Positions 20,064-28,026 of a DNA stretch of 64,000 bases are shown here, one piece after another. Made by a program: the position numbers and the translations under genes. The notes beneath the pieces were generated by a model. The model worked only from the letters and a program-made list of their open reading frames with translations. It was not told the origin of the DNA and made no database searches. How positions within the stretch are numbered: the first letter of the stretch is position 1; each line of letters starts with the position of its first letter. The stretch lies in the NCBI RefSeq assembly GCF_003050925.1, contig NZ_QAOV01000006.1, positions 62,001 to 126,000 of the forward strand. The letters run 5' to 3'. The stretch comes from Pseudomonas sp. GV085. Lineage in GTDB: Bacteria; Pseudomonadota; Gammaproteobacteria; Pseudomonadales; Pseudomonadaceae.

Positions 20064-20137
20064 GGCCGAGTAGCAAAATGGTTATGCAGCGGATTGCAAA
20101 TCCGCCTACGCCGGTTCGATTCCGACCTCGGCCTCCA
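20064..20137 (+). tRNA. tRNA-Cys(GCA)
   Basis: A 74-nt cloverleaf. GGCCGAG pairs with CTCGGCC, the anticodon loop TTGCAAA carries GCA, the T arm is GGTTCGATTCC, and a CCA is encoded. Confidence 0.97.
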
Positions 20138-20147
20138 CTAATAAACG

Positions 20148-20181
20148 AGCTCCGTAGATCTATGATTTACGGAGCTTTTTT
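20148..20181 (+). terminator. Intrinsic terminator after tRNA-Gly/tRNA-Cys
   Basis: A 9-bp stem (AGCTCCGTA with TACGGAGCT) followed by TTTTT. It ends the tRNA-Gly/tRNA-Cys transcript, so tRNA-Leu needs its own promoter. Confidence 0.85.
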
Positions 20182-20332
20182 ATTTGCAGTAGCCTGCAAG
20201 ATTTAGTCTTGAAAAGGGTATTTGCGAACTTGCTTCACCGGGGCTGGATGTATATATTTCCACCTCTGCTGCACAAGCGTCAGGACTGCCAGATCGTTAT
20301 TTGACAGAACCTGGACGCTTCACCGCGCTACC

Positions 20333-20419
20333 GCCCGAATGGCGAAACTGGTAGACGCATGGGACTTAAAATCCCCCGCTCGTAAGGGCGTGCCGGTTCG
20401 ATTCCGGCTTCGGGCACCA
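20333..20419 (+). tRNA. tRNA-Leu(TAA), probable prophage attachment site
   Basis: An 87-nt class II tRNA. GCCCGAA pairs with TTCGGGC, the anticodon loop CTTAAAA carries TAA, and there is a long variable arm and an encoded CCA. A tyrosine integrase gene begins 81 bp downstream and points toward it, so its 3' end is the likely attL. I could not find the matching 3'-end copy near the right edge of the prophage. Confidence 0.95.
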
Positions 20420-20467
20420 TATATATCAAGGGTTTGCGAGCGAAAGCTGAGCAAACCCTTGTTCGTT

Positions 20468-20500
20468 TCTGGTCCGCAATTATTGATCTGGTCCGCAATT
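20468..20500. repeat. Direct repeat beside the integrase, possible arm-type sites
   Basis: The 14-bp sequence TCTGGTCCGCAATT occurs twice, starting 19 bp apart, just inside the left end and reaching the integrase stop codon. Position and size fit integrase arm-type or excisionase binding sites; this is inferred. Confidence 0.5.
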
Positions 20501-21531
20501 CACTTCGTTGGAGAGACCTTTTTCCCCTTTCGATTGCGGATGTACTGCTCGGTCATAACGACGGTCGTATGCCCAAGTTGATCTCTGGCCTGCAAAATAT
20601 CGCCGCTTGACTCCGCCTTGTCCGTGCCGGCTTTAGCGCGCAAGTCGCGCATTTGGAACTCGGACTTTGCGACCCCGGCCGCTTCCCTGGCCAAGTCAAA
20701 CCTTCCCCGCAACATCGCCACCGACATTGGTGTGCCATCCTCTGTAACGATCAGCCGCGTTGAGCGGACCTTGTGTTCTGACTTTCGGAACATGATTCGA
20801 TCAATCAAAACCTTCAGTTCCCCAGTGATTTCGATTCGGCGCTTGGCGTTTGTCTTGCCCTGCAGCACCCATATCTGACCCTCTCGGACGTCGCGCTCAT
20901 CCATCAATCGAGTGTCGGTCACCCGTTGGCCAGTCAAATAGGCAAGGTCCATCGCATCCCGTAGGCCGGCGTCCGCTTTCTCGTACACGCGCTTGAACAG
21001 TGCGTCCTCGATGTAGATGTCCCGCCCCGTCTCCTTGTTTCCCTTGATTCCTGCGCAAGGGTTGGCGAGCGCGGTATAGCCGATATCCCGGGCGAAGTTC
21101 CAGATTGCACTGAGCAGGGCCTTCTCCCTGTTGGCGCGCACCGGCGCGGCCTTGCGCCAGGTCAGGTATTGGCGGACGTGCAGGGGCTGGATTGTTTCGA
21201 GCGGGGCCGGCGGGTCGTCGAAGAATGACATCAGGTTTTTCAACTCCCTGACGTTGTCCTTTTGCGTTGCTGGTTTCTTTGATGGCACCACGTCGACCAA
21301 ATACTTCTCGGCCACGTAACGGAAGGTGATCACCTTGGCCACCAGGTCGGTGGCGGTGCGATCACGCTCGAGTTTCGCGTACTCCATGATCGCCAGACCG
21401 TAATCGCTGCCCAGCGGAATTTCTTTGCGATCCTTGCCGCCGGTGTCGTAGTAGTAGAAAACCCGGCCGCTGGCTTTCTTGCGTTCTCTCAGCCGGGCGA
21501 TTGATCCGGGTTTGCTTGGTCGTCGTCCCAT
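20500..21531 (-). CDS. int: Prophage tyrosine integrase
   Basis: A 343-residue site-specific recombinase. The catalytic Arg is in LTGQRVTDTRL, the second block reads MRDLRAKAGTD, and the final block LGHTTVVMTEQYIRNR holds His and the nucleophilic Tyr. In the second block the usual His of H-x-x-R is Arg. The start MGRRPSKPGS at 21531 is one base after the stop of the excisionase-like gene, so they are co-expressed. It points into tRNA-Leu, its presumed attachment site. Confidence 0.93.
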   Translation of the reverse strand: MGRRPSKPGSIARLRERKKASGRVFYYYDTGGKDRKEIPLGSDYGLAIMEYAKLERDRTATDLVAKVITFRYVAEKYLVDVVPSKKPATQKDNVRELKNLMSFFDDPPAPLETIQPLHVRQYLTWRKAAPVRANREKALLSAIWNFARDIGYTALANPCAGIKGNKETGRDIYIEDALFKRVYEKADAGLRDAMDLAYLTGQRVTDTRLMDERDVREGQIWVLQGKTNAKRRIEITGELKVLIDRIMFRKSEHKVRSTRLIVTEDGTPMSVAMLRGRFDLAREAAGVAKSEFQMRDLRAKAGTDKAESSGDILQARDQLGHTTVVMTEQYIRNRKGKKVSPTK

Positions 21532-21532
21532 G

Positions 21533-21739
21533 TCAGCTAGCCTTGCGTGGTGTCCATGCGGGTTTCTCTGGCTCAAACATACCGACCGCGGTCACGGCCA
21601 TCGCCGTGACGCTTGGCCAGCCATTCACCTTGATGGTGTGCCTGATGCCGTTCTTCTTCAGGTTGAGGATCTGGCCTGCCTTGGTCCGCGCGCCGGTGAG
21701 CTCGCAAACCTCCTCGTGGGATAGAAACTGGATGCTCAT
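21533..21739 (-). CDS. DUF4224 protein, excisionase-like
   Basis: A 68-residue protein starting MSIQFLSHEEVCELTGARTK, matching the DUF4224 family of small phage proteins that lie beside integrases. The first half resembles a MerR/excisionase winged helix (FLSHEEVCELTG...QILNLKKNGI). It probably directs prophage excision together with the integrase. Confidence 0.8.
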   Translation of the reverse strand: MSIQFLSHEEVCELTGARTKAGQILNLKKNGIRHTIKVNGWPSVTAMAVTAVGMFEPEKPAWTPRKAS

Positions 21740-21873
21740 GAGCGTTCCATGCCGCGCGTGGCGGCAGAAGGTGGTTAGGATTTGCTGGCGACCTACTTGA
21801 TCAGCTCTGCTTCGTCGTCCGGTGTGACCTTTAGCTGGCTCCAACGTAATCCTCGAATGATCCCGAGAATTTC

Positions 21874-22020
21874 TCAGGTGGCCATACCGCCGCGCTCGGC
21901 AAGGCGCTGCAGAGATTGGCTGTGATTGCGTAGCGCCTGCTCTTCGTAATGCATGAGCAAACGCATGGGGATTGATTTGATGTTGGTGCACTTCATGACG
22001 GACATGTTTTCGAGAGGCAT
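21874..22020 (-). CDS. Small phage protein, 48 residues
   Basis: The ORF starts MPLENMSVMKCTNIKSI and ends SLQRLAERGGMAT, with GAGGAG five bases before the ATG. Similar short genes occur beside integrases in Pseudomonas prophages. No function is known; the sequence is largely helical. Confidence 0.6.
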   Translation of the reverse strand: MPLENMSVMKCTNIKSIPMRLLMHYEEQALRNHSQSLQRLAERGGMAT

Positions 22021-22334
22021 GAGAGCTCCTCGCCCGCCGTTCATCGGCAGGCTGGTAGGTGAATTGTGAAATCAGATGAGGGGCATCAGGCGAGCTCAAC
22101 AGGTGAGCTACGGTTTATTGGTTCACCTCGCCAGTTGCGTACACGCTCTCTCCCTGAGGTGACTGGTGGGGTGGACCCTTACTTCAATGCCGTGGCTCCG
22201 CACCGGCGAAGTTTGAAGCAGGGATGCAATATTTTGGCGTGTGAGTTAATGTCCAATAGTTCACCCCGCTGGGGGGGGCGATATTCGCATGCTGCTCCCT
22301 TCCCCCGGGCATCCGGCGGGGTGAACTCTTTCTT
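22021..22334. other. Gene-free stretch with a 12-bp inverted repeat
   Basis: No credible ORF was found. AGTTCACCCCGC (22258-22269) and its perfect complement (22316-22327) flank a G8 run and a C5 run that can also pair. A leftward or rightward transcript could fold into a long stable hairpin. Role unknown. Confidence 0.5.
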
Positions 22335-22400
22335 TCACCGTGGTCTTTCGTAGACGAGCCAGAGCATGTAGAGCGGCGCTGCTATCGGTCGGAAGATCAT
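22335..22400 (-). CDS. Tiny hydrophobic peptide, 21 residues
   Basis: MIFRPIAAPLYMLWLVYERP starts at an ATG overlapping the stop of the upstream phage gene (ATGA). This coupling is the main support. One possible membrane helix. Function unknown; it could be chance. Confidence 0.4.
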   Translation of the reverse strand: MIFRPIAAPLYMLWLVYERPR

Positions 22401-23038
22401 GCGACCACCTGTTGCTGTTCCTGGCGCAGCGCTTGCTGAACCGCCTCGACAACGCGGCGCAGGTACGTGAATTCGTGGTTTGGTTCGTTGGCTTTGTCAC
22501 TGAGTAAGTAGTGCCACTCATCACCGAATAGCTCGTTGAGGGTCTTGTCGTGGTGCCATGTCTCGTTGGGTGTCTCGATGCTGCGCAGAACATCGATGTC
22601 ATGCCAAAGCTCGCAGGCTTCACCTTTCCTCAGCTCGCCAAGTTCCCAGTCGTGGCGTCCGGTCTGTTGCCGACGACGCTGGACGATGCACTTCTTGGCA
22701 AGGGGGTGCAGCGCGTTACGGCTGAAGACGGTGGAACTGATACCGCGGTCCAAGCAGTTCAGCACGTAATCCCAACCGAAATCGGTGACGAACTCCGCGA
22801 CTTTGCGCGGCCCCATGCCGCCCCAGTAGGAGTTCCAGCTCTTGTCCCAGCAGTTGATCGTGATCTTGCCCTGGGCGGTCTGGTAGTTCGGATTTGATTC
22901 GGTAGGGCAGTCGCGCCTGCCAAAGTCTTCGAGGAGCACGGTGATCAGGCCAAGCAGCGGTGCGCCAGTGATCACCAGCTTCGTGACTGTCGAACACTCA
23001 ACCTTCAGCGGTTCGGTCGGTTTGTTTTCTGTGGGCAC
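22397..23038 (-). CDS. Conserved phage protein of unknown function
   Basis: A 213-residue protein with a GTG start and AAGGA about 8 bases upstream. The motif KSWNSYWGGMGPRKVAEFV resembles uncharacterised early-region proteins of other temperate phages. The N-terminal half is mixed and the C-terminal half is helical and charged. It is part of the leftward early region; no enzymatic motif is recognised. Confidence 0.75.
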   Translation of the reverse strand: MPTENKPTEPLKVECSTVTKLVITGAPLLGLITVLLEDFGRRDCPTESNPNYQTAQGKITINCWDKSWNSYWGGMGPRKVAEFVTDFGWDYVLNCLDRGISSTVFSRNALHPLAKKCIVQRRRQQTGRHDWELGELRKGEACELWHDIDVLRSIETPNETWHHDKTLNELFGDEWHYLLSDKANEPNHEFTYLRRVVEAVQQALRQEQQQVVA

Positions 23039-23097
23039 GGGGTGTCCTTCGCCGGTGATCGGCTACAGTTGATAGGTCACTGATATGGAGATCGAAT

Positions 23098-23403
23098 ATG
23101 AAGTGCTTAATCTGTCAGGCTGCTGCCAGGATTGTTCAAGCGCCTGGAGACTGGTCAGAGGTCAAATGCTCAGCTGGTTGTGGACACTTCAGGGTTTCAG
23201 CGAACCTTGTTGCGAAGATGAAGTTCAAGAAGGAGTGCTTCGATATCGAACGTACAAGGCGATGGCTCGATATGTCCCGGAATGAGGGGGCTGTGCCATT
23301 GATATCGACCTACGATTACAACGTTTCCTTACTGCATCGGGATGCAGAAGAGAGATCTACCAACCTGCGGAATCGTTCTAGAAAGTCGGTAACTTCAGAT
23401 TAG
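23098..23403 (+). CDS. Small cysteine-rich protein, rightward
   Basis: A 101-residue protein starting MKCLICQAAARIV, with a second cysteine pair in CSAGCGHFRVS, giving a C-x2-C...C-x3-C metal-binding pattern. GGAG lies 8 bases before the ATG. It runs opposite to the surrounding leftward operon. Function unknown; DNA or RNA binding is possible. Confidence 0.65.
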   Translation: MKCLICQAAARIVQAPGDWSEVKCSAGCGHFRVSANLVAKMKFKKECFDIERTRRWLDMSRNEGAVPLISTYDYNVSLLHRDAEERSTNLRNRSRKSVTSD

Positions 23404-23464
23404 ATAGAAGTTCTTGCTTCGATCTGGCGAAGTGCATACCGCACGGCGGTGATGACCGGCTTCA

Positions 23465-23668
23465 TCACCGTCGTGCGCTCATCCTATGGCGGCGCGACAG
23501 GTCGGCAATCAGCACCTCCAGTCGTGCACCTTTCGAATGCTCCCAACCCGGGCGCATGGCCACGGTGTCGCAGTTCATCAGGGCGGCGATGTCACGACGC
23601 ATGCAATCGTTCCAGGTTCCGCCGTCAGGGTTGAGTTCGCACAGCATCGACCTGTGACCCTCCTGCAT
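23465..23668 (-). pseudogene. DUF4406-like C-terminal fragment
   Basis: A 67-codon ORF containing ELNPDGGTWNDCMRRDIAAL and GWEHSKGARLE, the conserved C-terminal half of DUF4406 proteins (nucleoside-deoxyribosyltransferase fold). The N-terminal half with its usual GPM motif is absent from every upstream frame I read. It looks like a truncated remnant. Confidence 0.55.
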
Positions 23669-23800
23669 GGCGACTACCGCCGTGGTACCAGCGCCGCCCT
23701 CCGTGACCGGATGCGCAGCGTAGTGGCGAAATAATAGTTCATGGTCTACAAAGACATAGTCTCAATTCGTCCGATAACGGACTTAATCGGAGCATGTGCA

Positions 23801-24238
23801 ATGGATTTCACAAGAGACGCAAACGATTTCCTCAGTTACATCACCACAGTCAAAAGGGACTGGGATCGTGCTTCTTCTGAGTTGCTCGACCTCGTTGAGC
23901 ATTGGCAAGACTTGTCGATGAAGCATTTCACAGGTATGACTTCAATAGCTGCGAAGGAGCGCAGCATCGAGGGAGAAGTATTGGGTAAACAGTTTTCCAT
24001 CGAGATCAACCCAATCTCCCTGGATAAAGCTGGGCTGGCAGAAGCTGTATTGTTCTTGCGCCAAGTCGGAGGTTCAAAATCGGAATTGGGTCGATTTAGC
24101 GTTCGTCGTGATGGAGCGATTTTAAGCAGCGACGGTTCGGTTCTCGTATATCCGCAAGATGATCACTACAGCTACCAAATATTCACCACAATCATGCACG
24201 CTGTGATTGAGGCGCCCACTCCAGTCGATGCCGAATAA
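23801..24238 (+). CDS. Hypothetical prophage protein
   Basis: A 145-residue soluble protein starting MDFTRDANDFLSYITTVKRD, with GGAG 9 bases upstream. The ATG at 23741 would add 20 residues without a ribosome site. No family is recognised. It is expressed opposite to the leftward operon, like the cysteine-rich gene at 23098; the two may be a separately controlled insertion. Confidence 0.6.
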   Translation: MDFTRDANDFLSYITTVKRDWDRASSELLDLVEHWQDLSMKHFTGMTSIAAKERSIEGEVLGKQFSIEINPISLDKAGLAEAVLFLRQVGGSKSELGRFSVRRDGAILSSDGSVLVYPQDDHYSYQIFTTIMHAVIEAPTPVDAE

Positions 24239-24241
24239 CCG

Positions 24242-24568
24242 TCAGGTGTCATCGCTGCAGCCGCGTAACTCGTCATGCCTGTATGCCCGTTCCAATTTTC
24301 GCGACACGTTTTCGCTGATCGTGATTTCGTGTCGCGACATGTTGGCGAATCGGGCGGACTCCTCGGTGGGAGCCGCTGCTAGGTTAAGGATGAAGGTTGA
24401 CACCGTCTCCTGCCATTCCTCGAAGTCGTGGCGCTCGCCCAGCACTTGGAGCGCATCTGCCAGCGCCTTCGACACAATTGGCGACCGTTTCTCGGCACCG
24501 ATCCGGTCCAGCAAGGCTTTCTCCTTGGCGCGCTTGTTCCGCTGAGTATCCGCGTTGCTCTTGGCCAT
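24242..24568 (-). CDS. Hypothetical prophage protein
   Basis: A 108-residue, highly charged, helical protein starting MAKSNADTQRNKRAKEKALL. The style (basic N-terminus, long helix, SRHEITISENV-type end) resembles small DNA-binding or regulatory proteins of temperate phages, but no family is identified. It ends three bases from the end of the convergent gene before it. Confidence 0.6.
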   Translation of the reverse strand: MAKSNADTQRNKRAKEKALLDRIGAEKRSPIVSKALADALQVLGERHDFEEWQETVSTFILNLAAAPTEESARFANMSRHEITISENVSRKLERAYRHDELRGCSDDT

Positions 24569-24649
24569 AGCCTGTCTCTTCAATTCCGTGAGCTGGTAGA
24601 TCCAGCCATGTCTGTCGTCGGCGCTGACGCACCTGGTTGTTGATGAGTC

Positions 24650-25111
24650 TCATGCAGCCCTCTGCTGATTCCACACACCCACGGCGTCGAACACCCGGGC
24701 GGCCTGTTCTTCAGTCAGCGATATTTCGGCGGGAATGGCGATCCAGCCCGAAGCGACCCGATGATTCGGATTGCTCTCGGCGACCAAGTCCTTGTAGGTT
24801 TCCTCGATCACGTTTTCGAGGTGCACGGCCAGATAGTTGCCTTGGGGAGCAACCTCTACTGATTTAGTGTAGCGGTGCCCTCGTTGATCGCGACACTGGA
24901 CGCTGAGATAGATCGTCCAGCGGTGGGCAACGTCGCAGACTGCTTCGGCCATGCGTTGTCCTGGCGGGATGCTCTTGCAGCTCTTCCTGTTGATCATCCC
25001 TTGCCGTCCGCTGGGGTCGATGTGGACCACCGCGACGTGATTGGCATTGAGCAGTGCCCGACTCGCTCGCTCTATCCGGGTACGCATGTTGTTGGGCTTT
25101 CGCTTTTTCAT
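24650..25111 (-). CDS. Hypothetical prophage protein
   Basis: A 153-residue protein starting MKKRKPNNMRTRIERASRAL. The start overlaps the upstream stop (ATGA). No family recognised. It belongs to the leftward early operon. Confidence 0.65.
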   Translation of the reverse strand: MKKRKPNNMRTRIERASRALLNANHVAVVHIDPSGRQGMINRKSCKSIPPGQRMAEAVCDVAHRWTIYLSVQCRDQRGHRYTKSVEVAPQGNYLAVHLENVIEETYKDLVAESNPNHRVASGWIAIPAEISLTEEQAARVFDAVGVWNQQRAA

Positions 25112-25380
25112 AGCGCCACCGTAATCTGGCGATTGACCTTGGCTTCAAACTGCATGGCAAGGTCGTGAGTGGCCTTGTAGTCGTTATGGAAGGCGCGAGT
25201 CTTGCCGGTGGTGCGGTCTTTAACCTGATACATGCCGAAGCTTCCGCCGACGACTTGGTAGCGCACCGGTTTGGCTGGGGCTGGTCGATCAGTACGACTG
25301 TAGAACCCGGAGCGGGCGGCCTTTGTTCGTTGCAGCAGTTCAGCGACTTCATCGGCGCGCGCTTGAAATGATGGATGCAT
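25108..25380 (-). CDS. Hypothetical prophage protein
   Basis: A 90-residue basic protein starting MHPSFQARADEVAELLQRTK, translationally coupled to the next gene through ATGA. The middle segment GGSFGMYQVKDRTTGKTRAF looks like a small beta domain. Function unknown. Confidence 0.65.
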   Translation of the reverse strand: MHPSFQARADEVAELLQRTKAARSGFYSRTDRPAPAKPVRYQVVGGSFGMYQVKDRTTGKTRAFHNDYKATHDLAMQFEAKVNRQITVAL

Positions 25381-25481
25381 GGCTGATCCCTTGGAGTTGG
25401 TTGCGTGTATTCGTCAGCACTCCGACCACCTGCTGGTGGCCATTGGGCAGAGAAGGGTGCTAGTTGATAAAAGGCAGGCGT

Positions 25482-25505
25482 AAAAAAGCCCGATCGGAAC
25501 CGGGC
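25482..25505 (-). terminator. Intrinsic terminator after the prophage csrA gene
   Basis: The minus strand reads a GCCCG/CGGGC stem followed by six U. It is placed 26 bp after the csrA stop and would separate csrA from the genes downstream. Confidence 0.75.
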
Positions 25506-25530
25506 CATTGTTTGCGTCACGAAGACCTGC

Positions 25531-25731
25531 TTAAGCGAGCGCAGGTGTTGGCATCGCGGACTTCGACAAAGCCGCCTGAATGCGCTGCGTGATTTCTTCT
25601 CGATGCACTGCGACATCCTTGGGCGCGCTTGTCCCGATGCGTACCTGTTGACCGCTCACACCCAGTACGGTGATCGTGATGTCATTGCCTATGTTGATGC
25701 TTTCACCTGCTTTACGAGTCAAAATCAGCAT
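25531..25731 (-). CDS. csrA: Prophage-encoded CsrA/RsmA-family regulator
   Basis: A 66-residue translational regulator that binds GGA motifs in mRNA leaders as a dimer. The key RNA-binding residues are kept: Leu4 and Arg6 in MLILTRK and Arg44 in VHREE. It differs from the usual chromosomal RsmA in [19 protein letters not shown] and the C-terminal tail, so it is a distinct copy. It lies in the leftward operon controlled by the CI-type sites, and AGGA precedes the ATG. It could bypass or titrate host Gac/Rsm control; that role is inferred. Confidence 0.93.
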   Translation of the reverse strand: MLILTRKAGESINIGNDITITVLGVSGQQVRIGTSAPKDVAVHREEITQRIQAALSKSAMPTPALA

Positions 25732-25796
25732 TGTCCATTTCCTTGCATGAGTGGGTTTCCCAATGCCGCCTTGTAAGAAGCGGCATCAGTGAAACG

Positions 25797-26000
25797 TCAC
25801 TGCACTACGCGGATTTCATTGCGTGGGAACCACGCTCCGTCTACCAGAACCATGCAGCCAACAAAGGCGGCGTAGCGGGTCTCTCGGTCAGTCTGGAAGC
25901 CGTAGTAAGAGCAAGTGGCCCTTGAGGCAAGACCACTCAGCAACATGCAGCCCACGATCAGTGTCAGCAGGATCAGCAGAACCTTTGTCGCGTACTTCAC
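25797..26000 (-). CDS. Small membrane or exported phage protein
   Basis: A 67-residue protein with an N-terminal hydrophobic segment (KVLLILLTLIVGCMLLSGLA) followed by a soluble part with two further Cys. The GTG start overlaps the stop of the TerB-like gene (GTGA). Function unknown; superinfection exclusion is one possibility for such genes. Confidence 0.6.
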   Translation of the reverse strand: MKYATKVLLILLTLIVGCMLLSGLASRATCSYYGFQTDRETRYAAFVGCMVLVDGAWFPRNEIRVVQ

Positions 26001-26446
26001 GCCTCGATACCGTAGTCAGCCAGGCGCAGACCGAAGTGCATGCCTATTTCCTTCAGCACCACCAACTCTGCTGGCTCGATCTGACCATCAGCCTGGGCAA
26101 CGGCAAGAACGTTGACGAAGGCTTCCTCCGCGTCGGCCGGAACGTTTTTGATGTCGGCCAGTTCCCGCTTGATCGCCAATCGTCCTACTTGAAAGTTGGC
26201 GTTCAACTGGCCTGTAAAACGATTGATGGTTTCGGTGATCTCGCCGCCGAAGTGCGTCAAATTCGGGTTGGAGCGAATCAGTTCGTCGAGCTTGGAAACC
26301 TCGCTGGCTTCAATCTCACCATCAGCCGCAGCGACCAATAGGCCGCCACCGACAATGGCCTGCATCAAGTCGCGGTTAACGACTTTCTTCATCTCGGCTT
26401 GGGCGTTGCCGACTTGTTTTCCGAACAGCTTCTTCATTCCGAACAT
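25997..26446 (-). CDS. TerB-family protein
   Basis: A 149-residue protein with the TerB fold. Two helical repeats each carry an acidic D-G-x-I/E-x-x-E signature (AAADGEIEASEVSKL and AQADGQIEPAELVVL). The family is named for tellurite resistance, and members also occur in phages and stress operons. GAGG lies 8 bp before MFGMKKLFGK. It is the first gene of the leftward operon after the OL-like sites. Actual role in the prophage is unknown. Confidence 0.85.
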   Translation of the reverse strand: MFGMKKLFGKQVGNAQAEMKKVVNRDLMQAIVGGGLLVAAADGEIEASEVSKLDELIRSNPNLTHFGGEITETINRFTGQLNANFQVGRLAIKRELADIKNVPADAEEAFVNVLAVAQADGQIEPAELVVLKEIGMHFGLRLADYGIEA

Positions 26447-26740
26447 GGTGATTCCTCTGGGTGGGGTGACATCCCACTGCACCCTGTCACCAAGGTGCAG
26501 CAGTGATGCTGTCAGTCTTACTGCCGCCGGAGAGGCGGGGCGCATTGCTTGCCGGGTCATTCACGCGGTTCTGGCGTTTCACCATCGATCAGTCGTCCAG
26601 GTTGTTCCTGTCGTTGGTAGGCTTTTGGACCTGTCTGTTCGCCGGTCACGGGTAGAGGCAATGCGGTCTGTTGTTTGTTGCGCTGATTGTTAAAGAGTGG
26701 CGCAGCTTTCGCTGCTGAGCCGATGGCTTGAGAATCAAAT

Positions 26741-26798
26741 TACTAGCGATAATAAAATGAGTCAAGACCGCAGGTAATAAAAAATACGACAGATAATA
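26741..26798. promoter_or_regulatory. OL-like cluster of three repressor-type sites
   Basis: Sites end at 26754 (TACTAGCGATAATA), 26779 (AAGACCGCAGGTAATA) and 26798 (TACGACAGATAATA). The middle one is identical over 16 bp to a site in the cI-cro intergenic region. The cluster lies in the 380-bp gap upstream of the TerB-like gene, where the leftward promoter should be. Operator function is inferred. Confidence 0.6.
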
Positions 26799-26820
26799 AA
26801 AAACCCGCTCAATCGCGGGT
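26796..26820 (-). terminator. Intrinsic terminator after the DUF1654 gene
   Basis: A minus-strand ACCCGC/GCGGGT stem followed by TTTTTTATT, six bases after the DUF1654 stop codon. Confidence 0.8.
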
Positions 26821-26825
26821 CCTCT

Positions 26826-27074
26826 TCACGCTTCGCAGTACTCCCTCCACCCGATCCTGATGGCACCACTCTCAAGCCGATCCATGCGGATCCCATCGGT
26901 TTCTTCAATTTCCTCCAGAACTTGGAGCCATGCTTCGGCAGATTCGTTCTCTGACTTGGTGACTACAACGGATTGGGTCTTCTGCGCATGCGGCGCAGCG
27001 ATCAGGCGTTGGATTCGTCGGCGCAGAATCGCACACGAAGTCTCAGATGAGTTTGCAGGAGGTGGGCGATGCAT
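26826..27074 (-). CDS. DUF1654-family protein
   Basis: An 82-residue protein whose C-terminal part AWLQVLEEIEETDGIRMDRL is the DUF1654 core, a small family found mainly in Pseudomonas and its phages. It has its own terminator and an inverted repeat upstream, so it is a separate unit between the OL-like sites and cI. Function unknown. Confidence 0.8.
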   Translation of the reverse strand: MHRPPPANSSETSCAILRRRIQRLIAAPHAQKTQSVVVTKSENESAEAWLQVLEEIEETDGIRMDRLESGAIRIGWREYCEA

Positions 27075-27117
27075 ACGGTGATCCTTAGTTTTTCATTTGG
27101 AAGCGGCACCACAAAAT

Positions 27118-27131
27118 GTCAAACATTTGAC
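27118..27131. promoter_or_regulatory. Perfect 14-bp inverted repeat upstream of DUF1654 gene
   Basis: GTCAAACATTTGAC (arms GTCAAA and TTTGAC) lies 44 bp before the gene start. It is a candidate operator, unlike the CI-type sites in sequence. Confidence 0.4.
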
Positions 27132-27237
27132 GGTTTGGGATAGTCCATTTCGGCAAGCTGCAAAAATCTTTATACAAAAAAGAGGAATACACGCCGAAAA
27201 CTTACGAAAGTGAAAGAACTTGTGAGGACCAAAGACG

Positions 27238-27262
27238 AAAAAGCCCGCGCATGGCGGGCTTT
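27238..27262 (-). terminator. Intrinsic terminator after cI
   Basis: AGCCCGC pairs with GCGGGCT around a five-base loop, with U-rich sequence on the minus strand after the cI stop. The mirror A/T runs could let it act in both directions. Confidence 0.8.
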
Positions 27263-27293
27263 CTAAAGGCAGGCAAGATGGGAGACCAATGTC

Positions 27294-28016
27294 CTATAGC
27301 TTTTGCAGCGCCCTTACCACGACTCCAACGATTCGGCAGTTCTCTGCACACATCTCAGTAGGGTAGGCAGGGTTCAAGGGCCTTAAGTAACGTCGACCAC
27401 CGTCATCTACGAGCTTCTTGAAGGTGGCTTGGTCGCTGTCAGCCAATTTGGCCACAACAAGTTTTCCGGACTGAACGTCAGCTTCGGTATCAACGAGGAT
27501 CAGCGTTCCTTCAGTAATACTTGTCCCGACCGGAGATGTCATCGAGTCGCCCTTAACCTCAAGCCAGAAGGCCGGCCCTTTAGAGTTGTAGTCCGATAAC
27601 TCGTATCGATCTGAAAACCCAGGAGGGAAGGGTTCGACTGCTTCCGCCCAGGCGCCAGCAGCAACCCAGCTGATGACTGGGTAGCGGAATGACTCATTAG
27701 GTTGTCGAGTTGAAGCGACATTTGAAGGCTCAGAGCTTGAAAGCTTGTCGATTTCTTTAGCAAGGCGCTCGCTAAAGGCTGAAACGGGGACTTTCAAATA
27801 GCGCGCAAAAACAGAAGCGGCCTCGATATTCAAGGCGTTTCGCCCTGTCAAATAATGGCTCGCAGCGCTCTGGCTATTGGCCTTGAGGCCTTCTATAGCA
27901 ATTTTTTCTTGGCTAAGCCCGAGTTCTTTTTTCTTCGCTTTATAGAGCGCGTTCAGAGCGGCGCATTCCTGCTGCTCTACGTCGCTCAAGGGGCGTTTTT
28001 TCAAAGGTTTATTCAT
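27294..28016 (-). CDS. cI: CI-type prophage repressor (HTH plus S24 peptidase)
   Basis: A 240-residue repressor that keeps the prophage silent. The N-terminal helix-turn-helix covers about residues 30-75 (LGLSQEKIAIEG...SAASHYLTG). The C-terminal LexA-like domain has an Ala-Gly cleavage site in WVAAGAW, Ser in GDSMTSPVG and Lys in KLVVAKLAD. RecA-stimulated self-cleavage is therefore expected. It is divergent from cro, with three related sites between the two genes. Confidence 0.92.
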   Translation of the reverse strand: MNKPLKKRPLSDVEQQECAALNALYKAKKKELGLSQEKIAIEGLKANSQSAASHYLTGRNALNIEAASVFARYLKVPVSAFSERLAKEIDKLSSSEPSNVASTRQPNESFRYPVISWVAAGAWAEAVEPFPPGFSDRYELSDYNSKGPAFWLEVKGDSMTSPVGTSITEGTLILVDTEADVQSGKLVVAKLADSDQATFKKLVDDGGRRYLRPLNPAYPTEMCAENCRIVGVVVRALQKL

Positions 28017-28026
28017 AAACGCACTG

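Noticed and set aside
22066..22353. 95-codon plus-strand ORF in the left arm
   Set aside because: Runs through the G-tract and inverted repeat, without start signal or homology.
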